Part shown: one piece after another, positions 23,785 to 32,078 of the stretch
How the letters are laid out: each line of letters starts with the position of its first letter
Numbering within the stretch: position 1 is the stretch's first letter
Assembly (NCBI GenBank): GCA_021604105.1
Contig: BQIW01000048.1
Span: forward strand, 1-33,748
Direction of reading: 5' to 3'
DNA length: 33,748 bases
From: Nitrospirales bacterium
GTDB taxonomy: Bacteria; Nitrospirota; Nitrospiria; Nitrospirales; UBA8639
Notes under the pieces: model-generated
Databases searched by the model: none
Seen by the model: the letters and a program-made list of their open reading frames with translations, nothing else
What the model was told of the DNA's origin: nothing
Made by a program: the position numbers and the translations under genes

Positions 23785-26700
23785 TTACTTCGCGACGGTA
23801 GGAATAATACGCGGCTCGCCACTGGGCTCATCAAGAGCCGCTTGTTTGGATGACATAGCCGGACCGTCCAATGGCTGAATCCGTTGATCTGTTTTCGGCA
23901 ACACCCGAAGATAGCCCCATTGTCCCGATTGGGAATAGGGTAACCGGCCATTGCTCCACACATAATCTCCGGGTAAGGCCCATTTGCCTCCAGCCGATGG
24001 CAGGAAGACATCCAACTCTTCCGAACCCGAGAACTCCACGGTGCTAATCATATCCGCACCGGGAAGGAAGGGTTCGATCGGCCATTCATGCTTCTCCACC
24101 GTGAACATCCCGTTCTGCTCACTGCTGGCGCCAAAGACGTGAATCCGTACTTTGTCGCCGGCATGGGCTTCAATCAACGGTGTCACAGGATCCTGCGGCT
24201 CATCCACTTGGCACGGTTGGAACATCCGGCCCAACGAACAACCGGTTTCTTCCCGATGAAGATAGGGTTCGGCGCGATAGTTGACGCCGGTTAGCCCTGC
24301 TACATTTTGCACATAGGGCATAAAGCTGGTCCCGATGATGTTATCCTCGTCCTGGAAATACAAGGCCACATCCCGGTAGCTCACCCGGTTCTCATTTCCC
24401 TGAATAGTCCGATCCACGATCACATCGGCATTCCAACTATTTTTTAGAGAAATATCTTCCCCGGTTTTGGGATCACGGTATTGTGATCCTTTAGGTCCGA
24501 TAATGATTCCCCCGAACAGGCCGTTTCGGGGATTCATGGACACATTTCCCCAATCCCACACCAACGTTTGCGTCTCGCCATTGAAGGGATCCGCATAATA
24601 CGTGTACATTCGGGATTCTCCGGGCGCCACGGTTTGGTCGCCGGGATTATTCCCTAAATTTAGACCTTGGGAATCTTTGGGATCGAAGGCCAGTCCGAAG
24701 GCCGAGAACGACGCTCGCCCTTCTTTCAGCTTATTCGTCAATTTGACTTGGAGACAGTCACCCACGTTGGCCCGTAACGTTAACGGCATGGGCTGCACAT
24801 CACCTCCAACCTTTTTCACCTCATCTTCGAGGACATAGATTTTGGCTTGAGGATTGCGCAATTCAATCTTGCGTTCAAAGTCCACTTCGATCGCTTCCGG
24901 AGCATCGCTATTGAAGCTCATTTCCGGATGATCCAAGGCCACGACATTGAAGCTCCTTACCGGAGCCTCTTTCGGACAAACCGGTAATCGCTCCGGCATG
25001 CCTTCTTTGCCATAGGCTTTATTCGGCAAGGGCTGCAGATCATTCACCGGCTTATCTAAGACCCGAATCAGCCCCCAAGAACCTTCCGAAAACTTCGAGC
25101 TCCGGCCATTGAAGAACATATAATCTCCGGCTTGATGACGCGGACCACCCGCTTCAGGAATAACCAGGTCATACCGTTCGGCAATTCCGATATGCAGCGA
25201 ATGTTTGCGATTAGCTTCCTGCGCATATCGTTCTGACCAGAACGTATGGCCGGACAACGTAAACACGTTACTTTCATTCATCGTGACATCCAACAGCCGG
25301 AACACAATGGCATCGCCCAGATAGGCCCGAACCATGGCCGTGCTGGGATCACCATGTACTACACTGCTGAATATTTGCGATGGCTCCGGGTTATTCGCCA
25401 GTCGTTGCGCGAAGGGCTCTGACCGGAAATTGAAGGCTCCCCCGGTGGTATGCGTCCCGCCATTCAGGAACGGCATGGGCGTCATCTTGATTTTATCATT
25501 CGGTGGCATAATGAACGATACCGTCCGACCCGCTTCCAACGCCACATCCACCGGTTGTCCTGGAGGATTACCGGCGGTCACGATATTCACCGTGTGCGGC
25601 ACGGTATCCATGATGTGCACCATCAATTCGCGGAAGCTGCCGGCCACATCATGTCCCACACGTTCCACCGCATGGATGTCAGCGACCGGACCCGTACGAA
25701 TCCGTTTCCCGGTTTTCGGATCATGCCACGTCGAGCCGAAGGGTTCGGCAATCATGGTTCCCACCGCGCCGTGGGGCCACGTCGTGCCACCAAAGGCATG
25801 ATCATGCCAGAATACACTGCCCACATCCGCGTCTACCCAGAACCGCTGCCGCACATATTCCACAGTCACAATGTCCTCGACCGGATGCGCATTCTTCAAG
25901 GGCTGGGCAAAGGTCAACGTATTGCCATTAATTTTGACAATCCGTCGCACCTCCTGGCCTTTGACATTATCCGCACCGATCAGAATCGGAATGCCCACGT
26001 GATATTGCTTGGCATTCGAAACCTCCAGGGTTTTGTCACCTTTCTTGGCGGCCTTCGTCACCTTCGCATTCATCGGCACCGGCAACCCTTTATCCGATTT
26101 TTTCTCGAATTGGGTAAACGGCCGCATGGACTGTTCATACGAAAACCCTGAAATCACCCCATCAGATGCCTGATTGTCGAACTGGAAGAAATGGAAATGC
26201 GTGTTGATCTTGGACGACTGGAAATTCGTGATATCGTCATCCAACCATTCACTGGTCAGCGTCCAATCGATGCAATCATAGACATTCGCCCGAACCACCA
26301 ACGGGAATTTTTTGTCGTTGTTGGCCCGCACTTCTTCCTCTTCCTCATGCACAACATAGAGAAGCCCGTTGGGATCTACAATTGGCGGCTCTTTTCCTTC
26401 GGCAGCCGACAATTCTATCGGCAGCTTAATAAAATGCACATTGTAATCCTGTGATCCGGCTCGATCCGGACACAAACTCCAAGGGCCATTTTCGCCGGCC
26501 TTAGCCGGTTCGACCGACCGAGTTCCATCCGGATTCAATCGGATCATTTCCAACCATGGGGCGGGATTATGATCATTAGAAAACGGCGCACGTTTTCCGA
26601 AATGTGGCGTGAGCCACGGCCATGCCACTTTTCCGGTTGACGGTTCAAACCAAATGGCCCGCCGTTCCCCGGCTTTATATCCCTGCCACTCCGGCCGATA

Positions 26701-28668
26701 TTTGGGATTTTCCCCAAGGGTCGGTTCCTTCTCGCTCATGGCCTTCGTACCATCCCACACCCAATCCATGACGGTGGCATCATAGGCCTTCATTTGACCG
26801 GCCTCATCATCTTTATGTCCGGGCTTGCCTTGATTGCTGAGCTGCATTTCCACCCAGTCTTTGATATTGACGATAGCGGGTTCGGCTTTCCAATCACTTT
26901 TGCCTTGACCCACAATTTTGAATTGCTTGCCAAACCAATTGACGGTCTTGCCCACCAGTTGATCGGACGTCACAGGTTTGTGAATGCGGCCTAACCGATC
27001 CGGCAATTCCCGCAAAGGAGCCATCACGTCATTTTGCACACCCGGCTCTTGCAGGCTGTTATACACACGCCAGTAGCCCCACATACCGGCCACATAGTGA
27101 TGCGCCACATGGCAGTGAAAAAGAAAATCTCCCGCCAACCATTGGCACAGACCCGAGCCGCATTCTGTCTCCAGATCTAACGCCTCAGACGGCCCAATCA
27201 CTTCCACATCAACCCGGTCCGACTTCGTCCGGATCACCGGATATTTTACAGGGCCGTTCTGCCCCGTACTCCAGACCGGCATCTGCGTCGCACGTGGGCT
27301 CCGTTGCCACCGAATCGACCCACCGTGAGGATGATGCGAATGGAAGACTTCCGATCCACCGTGCACGATACGGAATTTAGCTGGGTCACCCAAATAACTC
27401 CGGGGAATAGTCGGGGCGGCATCACCAAAGGTATAGGAACTATACGCCATCGACTCATCTTCAAATCCAAAGTATTCATGTTGCACGTGCATATTGTTGA
27501 TGCCGAACGGCTCACTCCGATAATTGAGAGCCCGGGCACCCGGACGATAGGCATCGGTGAGCGGATCCCGCTGAGGCAGGAAGTCTCCATGCTTATTCAC
27601 CGGACGAAACGCTTCATCACCGACTTCATGATAAATCAGGACAAATTCCCGAAAGTCGGGACCGTCCCCATTATCAATCATCACCTGCCAGCCACTGGTG
27701 GCTTCCGTGGCCGGTCCCGTACCTAAGGGCTCGTAGTAATTCGACCCGCGGGGTTCCACGACGAACACACCGAAGAGCCCCATGACCGTCAGTTCCCGGT
27801 CATTGCTATAGGTATGAAATTGCTTTCCACCTTCCTGGGTATCCGGATGGATGTACCATTCCATTTCAATCGATTCGCCTTCAGCCGCCACCGTGTCAGG
27901 ATTGGTCGTTGTCGCAGCCTGACCGGTCTCGCTCATCACCATATCGGAACCATTGATATGCAAACTGACTTCTTCGCCGAATTCCAATTGGTTGCGCAAC
28001 GTAATCTTGACGCAATCACCTTGATTGCCCCGGATCACCAACGGTTGGATCCACTGATCCTGGATGCCATTTTTCACACCCCCCGGATCAGCATGCCCTT
28101 CCTTCTCACGAGCCTCGGCATTTTCGGCTTCCTCCTCACGGATCTTGTCAATATTTTCAGTCAAGGCATACATATATCCAGGATAATAATCCAGCCATTG
28201 ATTTAAGCTGATTTCCACATCAATGGCTGAGACATCGTAACTTCGGACGGGCGCTGTCTTGGGACATAACCCTCCTTTCATGGACACCGGCTCCACACCG
28301 GGAGTACTCGCCAGCAGGCCATTCGCCGGCCCCCCTCCATATTGATGAATCATCGACATGGAATCAAAGGCTCCGGTGTCGGCACCCTTATGCTCCATGT
28401 CCTTCTGCATTTGCTCCATCATGCGGTGATGCTGCTGTTCAACCAGGGCCGCCCGTTCCGCACGCCCTTCCATGGCATCCTCCACAATCGTCTGGCCCTT
28501 GAGCTGTTCGGCCCAACCGGGAGACTGCGCCGGCATCCCCGTTTGTTGGGCGTGTGGAGGAGATGCATTTTCAGCACTAACAAAGGATGGAGTAGCCCAA
28601 AAGCTCCCTCCTCCCATCAGCGCCAAAAATATAGACGCGGTTAAAAATCTACTCTTGCCGTGATACAT
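23785..28668 (-). CDS. Giant exported multicopper oxidase, MnxG/MofA-like permuted type
   Basis: 1627 residues, SD taaggagg, signal peptide about 1-32 (cleavage near VSA-EN). It holds several cupredoxin-like domains, and four copper motifs are present in unusual order. First come HSHHPHG (443-449) and HCHVAHHYVAGM (518-529), normally the last two motifs. Then come HFH (824-826) and HDH with WPHG (955-967), normally the first two. This permuted order and SDGVISGFSYEQSMRPF recall MnxG/MofA-type manganese oxidases. The type-1 ligands would be H443, C519, H524 and M529. Residues about 79-107 are Met/His-rich (HHRMMEQMQKDMEHK). Residues 1228-1590 are a further cupredoxin-like pair without copper motifs. 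The substrate (Mn, Fe, Cu or organic) is not proven. Confidence 0.9.
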   Translation of the reverse strand: MYHGKSRFLTASIFLALMGGGSFWATPSFVSAENASPPHAQQTGMPAQSPGWAEQLKGQTIVEDAMEGRAERAALVEQQHHRMMEQMQKDMEHKGADTGAFDSMSMIHQYGGGPANGLLASTPGVEPVSMKGGLCPKTAPVRSYDVSAIDVEISLNQWLDYYPGYMYALTENIDKIREEEAENAEAREKEGHADPGGVKNGIQDQWIQPLVIRGNQGDCVKITLRNQLEFGEEVSLHINGSDMVMSETGQAATTTNPDTVAAEGESIEMEWYIHPDTQEGGKQFHTYSNDRELTVMGLFGVFVVEPRGSNYYEPLGTGPATEATSGWQVMIDNGDGPDFREFVLIYHEVGDEAFRPVNKHGDFLPQRDPLTDAYRPGARALNYRSEPFGINNMHVQHEYFGFEDESMAYSSYTFGDAAPTIPRSYLGDPAKFRIVHGGSEVFHSHHPHGGSIRWQRSPRATQMPVWSTGQNGPVKYPVIRTKSDRVDVEVIGPSEALDLETECGSGLCQWLAGDFLFHCHVAHHYVAGMWGYWRVYNSLQEPGVQNDVMAPLRELPDRLGRIHKPVTSDQLVGKTVNWFGKQFKIVGQGKSDWKAEPAIVNIKDWVEMQLSNQGKPGHKDDEAGQMKAYDATVMDWVWDGTKAMSEKEPTLGENPKYRPEWQGYKAGERRAIWFEPSTGKVAWPWLTPHFGKRAPFSNDHNPAPWLEMIRLNPDGTRSVEPAKAGENGPWSLCPDRAGSQDYNVHFIKLPIELSAAEGKEPPIVDPNGLLYVVHEEEEEVRANNDKKFPLVVRANVYDCIDWTLTSEWLDDDITNFQSSKINTHFHFFQFDNQASDGVISGFSYEQSMRPFTQFEKKSDKGLPVPMNAKVTKAAKKGDKTLEVSNAKQYHVGIPILIGADNVKGQEVRRIVKINGNTLTFAQPLKNAHPVEDIVTVEYVRQRFWVDADVGSVFWHDHAFGGTTWPHGAVGTMIAEPFGSTWHDPKTGKRIRTGPVADIHAVERVGHDVAGSFRELMVHIMDTVPHTVNIVTAGNPPGQPVDVALEAGRTVSFIMPPNDKIKMTPMPFLNGGTHTTGGAFNFRSEPFAQRLANNPEPSQIFSSVVHGDPSTAMVRAYLGDAIVFRLLDVTMNESNVFTLSGHTFWSERYAQEANRKHSLHIGIAERYDLVIPEAGGPRHQAGDYMFFNGRSSKFSEGSWGLIRVLDKPVNDLQPLPNKAYGKEGMPERLPVCPKEAPVRSFNVVALDHPEMSFNSDAPEAIEVDFERKIELRNPQAKIYVLEDEVKKVGGDVQPMPLTLRANVGDCLQVKLTNKLKEGRASFSAFGLAFDPKDSQGLNLGNNPGDQTVAPGESRMYTYYADPFNGETQTLVWDWGNVSMNPRNGLFGGIIIGPKGSQYRDPKTGEDISLKNSWNADVIVDRTIQGNENRVSYRDVALYFQDEDNIIGTSFMPYVQNVAGLTGVNYRAEPYLHREETGCSLGRMFQPCQVDEPQDPVTPLIEAHAGDKVRIHVFGASSEQNGMFTVEKHEWPIEPFLPGADMISTVEFSGSEELDVFLPSAGGKWALPGDYVWSNGRLPYSQSGQWGYLRVLPKTDQRIQPLDGPAMSSKQAALDEPSGEPRIIPTVAK

Positions 28669-29116
28669 GCTCCGGCCTCCTTACTTATGGGGTGAATAAA
28701 GATCCAGTTTTGACTCTCAACCAGACAATTGGTTTCAACATTTCAAGTTTCTCGAAAAACAGCCCGGCCCTCTACCTGATTGTAAGTGCCGACGCCAGAA
28801 TTCCCCTTTAAGAGGTCGGGCATTCCGGAGGCCGGTCCATCACACCCAAACCAGCGTCGGCAATTATCTGCCACCGCAACATCGATGCCATTGAATACTC
28901 ATCCATGCTCCAAACGCCAAAAGCCTGCACTGTGGGGGATTTCAGTAAACAGGCAGAAAGGAAGGGAAGCATGCACAACGGGGCATATTTCCAGCACGTT
29001 GGACACACTTTTCAAGGAATTGGATGTTTCAACAAAAAATCAGTGCGTTACGTGTCTAAAATTTTGGACAATAAAAAACGGAGATTGGGGGATTTAGGGG
29101 CAATCAACGGCGAAGA
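28669..29116. promoter_or_regulatory. Control region of the multicopper oxidase gene
   Basis: About 450 bp between the oxidase and its neighbouring sigma-54 activator. TGCCGACGC (28787-28795) and GCGTCGGCA (28854-28862) are perfect 9-bp inverted arms 58 bp apart, suitable as two activator half-sites. A weak -24/-12 candidate lies between them, and AACCA-GACAAT-TGGTT lies closer to the gene. No credible gene lies here. Confidence 0.45.
28820..28834 (-). promoter_or_regulatory. Weak sigma-54 promoter candidate for the oxidase gene
   Basis: The minus strand reads CGGCCTCCGGAATGC: GG and GC with exactly 10 bases between, but few other consensus bases. Transcription would start about 140 bases before the ATG. 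It is suggested mainly by the adjacent sigma-54 activator. Confidence 0.25.
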
Positions 29117-30535
29117 TTAAGAAATATGATAGTCCCGTAATTTGTTGTAGAGGCTGGAACGACTGATCCTCAAGGCACGTGCAGCGCGGGTCTTATCTCC
29201 CTTCGCATCCTGGAGGGCTTGGAGGATTCTTGACCGTTCCGCTTCCTGCCGAGCGATTTTCCCGATCGAGCTCAAATCGCTTTTGTCAGGTTGCAGCGGA
29301 TGATCGGCAAAAAAATCTTGTACTTCAATTGTGGAATGCGGGCATGTGACCACCACCCGTTCAATCAAGTTTTCTAATTCCCGGACATTCCCAGGCCACG
29401 AATGGTGCACGAGAGCCGTTTGGGCATCCGGGCTGAGGTGCATCGGCTCACGCCCGTGCTTTCTGGCGCATTGCTCCAAAAAATATTTCACCAGCAATAG
29501 GATATCTTCTCTCCGCTCCCTTAAGGGCGGGACGGTGAGCGGGAGGACGGCGAGCCGATAGTATAAATCCGCACGAAACAACTTGGTTGCCACGAGATGC
29601 TCCAGAGGTTTATTCCCGGCAGAGATGACCCTCACATTCACCTTGATGGATCCATTGCTTCCCACGGGCTTGATTTCGCCTTCCTGCAGGACGCGAAGTA
29701 AACGGGCTTGGAATGCAGGAGTGGTATCAGTAATTTCATCCAAAAAAATCGTGCCGCCTTCGGCTTCTTCAAACAAACCTTTGCGATCAGCTACGGCTCC
29801 GGTAAAGGATCCACGTACATGGCCAAATAATTCGCTTTCCAGCAAAGTTTCGGGCAATGCACTGCATTCCACCACAATAAAGGGACGGAGGCGTCGCCGA
29901 CTCAAGGCATGAATGGTCTTCGCCACCAATTCCTTGCCCGTTCCACTTTCCCCTTGAATGAGCACCGTTGCCTCACTCGCGGCGATCAATCGCACCATTT
30001 CCACCAATTGTTGAATCGCCTCACTTTCTCCGATGATCGTGGGAGGTACAATCTCCTGGAAGGATTCCCCTGACAGTTTAAGCGGGTCGGAAGAATCTTC
30101 GTCCTGTGGAACCATCATAATACTCTCACTCCCCCGAGCCCCCATCAATATCGCAAAATGGGTCATACCGGTCATGCTTTTCAATGGCACAGCACGAGGA
30201 AACGGGCACCCAGGCGTGGGAACAGCGGAAGTAGGACAGGGGAAAATTTCCTGAATTTGCCTGTCAGACTGAAACAGTTCCATTGCGTGACAGGGGTCAC
30301 ATGGGGTCTGGGGATCGGAAGACAGTGAACCGGTGGAAGAAATGGACGGCGAAGAGGTTAATGGACAGTTTTTGGCTATTTTATTGGCTGAGGGATTGGC
30401 ATACACCAATTCCTTTTGAGGATTGAAAATCACAACCGGCTCATCCACATGCTGCGCCAGAAACTTCAATCCTTCAATCCTCGCGCTCAAGGATACATCA
30501 GAATCAGAATCCCGGTGCACAAACGATCCGGCCAT
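29117..30535 (-). CDS. Sigma-54-dependent activator, PAS-like-AAA+-Fis
   Basis: 472 residues, SD aagga. The N-terminal PAS-like region (20-125) begins HVDEPVVIFNPQKELVYANP. It carries a cysteine cluster, CDPCH (79-83), FPC100 and GC110P, of a sort seen in Cys-containing PAS sensors. AAA+ core: Walker A GESGTGKE (195-202), GSFTGA (242-247) in place of GAFTGA, Walker B FLDEITD (264-270), [15 protein letters not shown]. The C-terminal Fis HTH has DKTRAARALRISRSSLYNKL. There is no receiver domain of its own, but a stand-alone receiver gene ends 32 bp upstream in the same operon. It is transcribed toward the giant oxidase gene, its probable target. Confidence 0.92.
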   Translation of the reverse strand: MAGSFVHRDSDSDVSLSARIEGLKFLAQHVDEPVVIFNPQKELVYANPSANKIAKNCPLTSSPSISSTGSLSSDPQTPCDPCHAMELFQSDRQIQEIFPCPTSAVPTPGCPFPRAVPLKSMTGMTHFAILMGARGSESIMMVPQDEDSSDPLKLSGESFQEIVPPTIIGESEAIQQLVEMVRLIAASEATVLIQGESGTGKELVAKTIHALSRRRLRPFIVVECSALPETLLESELFGHVRGSFTGAVADRKGLFEEAEGGTIFLDEITDTTPAFQARLLRVLQEGEIKPVGSNGSIKVNVRVISAGNKPLEHLVATKLFRADLYYRLAVLPLTVPPLRERREDILLLVKYFLEQCARKHGREPMHLSPDAQTALVHHSWPGNVRELENLIERVVVTCPHSTIEVQDFFADHPLQPDKSDLSSIGKIARQEAERSRILQALQDAKGDKTRAARALRISRSSLYNKLRDYHIS

Positions 30536-30567
30536 CGTTTATCCTTTTCTTTCTCTCGTTCACTGCC

Positions 30568-30990
30568 TCAATCAAAAGGAATATTCCCGCAGGGATTCAC
30601 CAGACACATTTGACAAATCCATGTCTTTAAATCGGAGATACGAAGAGGTTTTTCGAAATATCCCTTGGCACCACAATCTAACGCTTTCGCTTTGGACTGG
30701 CTATCTCCATACGCAGTCATGACGACAATCGGACACTCCGGTGCCCCTTCCTGGAGCCGACGTAAATAGGAAAACCCGCCATCCGGCATTTTCAAGTCAG
30801 TGACAATCACATTCGGGACCACCGCCTTTAGGACTTTCAAGGCATCTGTCCCATTCTCTGACTCAATCACGCGACACCCTTTTTCTTGAAGGGCATCTAC
30901 AAGCAATGTCCGCATCGCTTCATCATCATCCACTACCAGAATGGTACATGATTGCCCACTGTGTGTTCCCGGTGTGGTAACTGGGGGCAT
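30568..30990 (-). CDS. Stand-alone response-regulator receiver
   Basis: 140 residues from the ATG at 30990 (aagggtgg upstream); a start at 31020 would add 10 residues. It is a CheY-like receiver: acidic pair D21, D22 in VVDDDEAM, phosphoacceptor D65 in VTDLKMPDGG, T92 in VVMTAYG and K114 in YFEKPL. The C-terminal tail ICQMCLVNPCGNIPFD adds three cysteines and no output domain. The next gene, 32 bp on, is a sigma-54 activator lacking a receiver, so the pair may work as a split NtrC-like regulator. No histidine kinase is in the window. Confidence 0.88.
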   Translation of the reverse strand: MPPVTTPGTHSGQSCTILVVDDDEAMRTLLVDALQEKGCRVIESENGTDALKVLKAVVPNVIVTDLKMPDGGFSYLRRLQEGAPECPIVVMTAYGDSQSKAKALDCGAKGYFEKPLRISDLKTWICQMCLVNPCGNIPFD

Positions 30991-31328
30991 TATCCCACCC
31001 TTCTCGGAATCATGGCACACCCATCTCGGAAATAGAAATACTCATAACACTCATATCCTCTTTCCTCATGGCAGACTTGACAGCAAGTTCCGGACCCCTG
31101 ACGTTTATGTTGTACGTGCATAAATTGGCCTATTTTGTCCTTACGCACGCGTCTCAGTGAAATCATCATGTGGATTTTTTCTACACTTAATTGAGAGTCT
31201 TTTTACCCAACACGAGGGAAATCTGAATTTTTCATGCCTAGGAGTAATGAAAAATTGATTCCTCTTCAGACTCATCGTCCTTTGAAATTAGTGGTCGGCA
31301 TTGCCGAAGTTGTCCCCGAAATAGCACT
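30991..31328. other. Intergenic region upstream of the receiver gene
   Basis: About 340 bp without a credible gene. It holds a perfect 10-bp inverted repeat, AATTTTTCAT (31226-31235) and ATGAAAAATT (31247-31256), with an 11-base loop. This could end the small-ORF transcript or bind a regulator. No promoter could be chosen with confidence. Confidence 0.4.
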
Positions 31329-31415
31329 TCAGGCATTTGGCAAAATGTCCAAGTCGATGAGCACCTCTCCTATCCGAATCAACCGTTCAATATCTGAATG
31401 GTATTGTGGGGTCAT
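31329..31415 (-). CDS. Tiny ORF overlapping the previous gene by ATGA
   Basis: 28 codons (MTPQYHSDIERLIRIGEVLI then DLDILPNA). The ATG overlaps the TGA of the 48-residue ORF, the usual sign of translational coupling. In a neighbouring frame the same DNA reads GHFAKCLKCYFGDNFGNADH to a stop. That looks more protein-like, so a frameshift between the two halves is possible. Not recognised. Confidence 0.3.
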   Translation of the reverse strand: MTPQYHSDIERLIRIGEVLIDLDILPNA

Positions 31416-31558
31416 GTGCCATCCTTCTTCCCCGCCCCGGCTTTCACGGGGCAATCAGAGCAGGACGTCGCGCCTGTGGCCAGAAAAAGAACACCGGCAG
31501 CGGTTAGTAAAGTCAGACCGAGCACCAAAGATGTACGAAGGGAAAGCGACGGGGTCAT
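31412..31558 (-). CDS. Small exported Cys-containing protein (48 aa)
   Basis: The frame reads MTPSLSLRTSLVLGLTLLTA, then AGVLFLATGATSC, SDCPVKAGAGKKDGT and stop. It is a signal-peptide- or single-helix-like N-terminus followed by a short mature tail with C33 and C36 (CSDC) and several lysines. ATSC is a poor lipobox. A gaggag lies about 14 bases upstream, rather far. It follows the PH-domain gene by 37 bp and is coupled to a tiny downstream ORF. No family is recognised. Confidence 0.5.
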   Translation of the reverse strand: MTPSLSLRTSLVLGLTLLTAAGVLFLATGATSCSDCPVKAGAGKKDGT

Positions 31559-31595
31559 ACAGAGTCTTTCTCACTCCTCATCCCAACAGGTGCAG

Positions 31596-32078
31596 TCATC
31601 GTTCGGAAGGGCTGAGGAACACGGGAGACGAAGGAGGGAGGAGCGCTCGTAATTTTGTTTCAATGACTTCAGGATCCTTGATGCCACGAAATCGAACACT
31701 CCGGTTTGAATCCTCACACTGAACCACAACGGTACCGATTCCCAACATCCTGGCTATTGGCCCCTGCATGACTTCGACAGATTTGAACGTCGCGAAATCC
31801 ACACTCGCCATATCCTTTCCCGAATACCCATTCCTCAGTATCACTCGTTTGGACGTGAGCAAATATTTGGCCCAATATCGAAGCACCACCACCAGCCCCA
31901 ATAATATTATTGCGCCGACAACCCATATTTCCCAGCCGGGAAATCCTATCCGTAGGAGGAAGAACCCACGCAATCCTGTCCACAGGCTAAAAAAATACAA
32001 CCAGGTAAAATGCCCCCACGAGGGATAGCCCACCCAGAGAATTCGTTCGGGATCTCCCGGCTCACTCATGCCATTCAT
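31596..32078 (-). CDS. PH-domain (YdbS/DUF304-like) membrane protein
   Basis: 160 residues. The N-terminus has ILWVGYPSWG, then two membrane helices about 22-42 and 48-68 (WEIWVVGAIILLGLVVVLRY). They are followed by a bacterial PH domain beginning YLLTSKRVILRNGYSGKDMA, with VEVMQGPIARMLGIGTVVVQ and FRGIKDPEVIETKLRALL. This is the classic bPH2 layout of small inner-membrane proteins with the PH domain on the cytoplasmic side; their function is poorly known. The start is uncertain (ATG at 32078 or 32069), as neither has a good SD. It heads a small minus-strand group with the 48-residue ORF. Confidence 0.85.
   Translation of the reverse strand: MNGMSEPGDPERILWVGYPSWGHFTWLYFFSLWTGLRGFFLLRIGFPGWEIWVVGAIILLGLVVVLRYWAKYLLTSKRVILRNGYSGKDMASVDFATFKSVEVMQGPIARMLGIGTVVVQCEDSNRSVRFRGIKDPEVIETKLRALLPPSSPVFLSPSER

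Noticed and set aside
25450-26151. 233-codon plus-strand frame inside the oxidase gene
   Set aside because: Antisense shadow of a highly conserved coding region with copper motifs.
28860-28873. TGGCA...TTGC resembling a sigma-54 promoter upstream of the oxidase
   Set aside because: Only 9 bases separate GG and GC; sigma-54 spacing is strict at 10, so it is not called despite good base matches.
28808-29008. 66-codon minus-strand frame upstream of the oxidase
   Set aside because: No ribosome site, no family resemblance, and it covers the probable control region.
30287-30301. CxxCH in the sigma-54 activator as a heme-c site
   Set aside because: The protein has no signal peptide and is cytoplasmic; the motif belongs to a Cys cluster in the PAS-like region.
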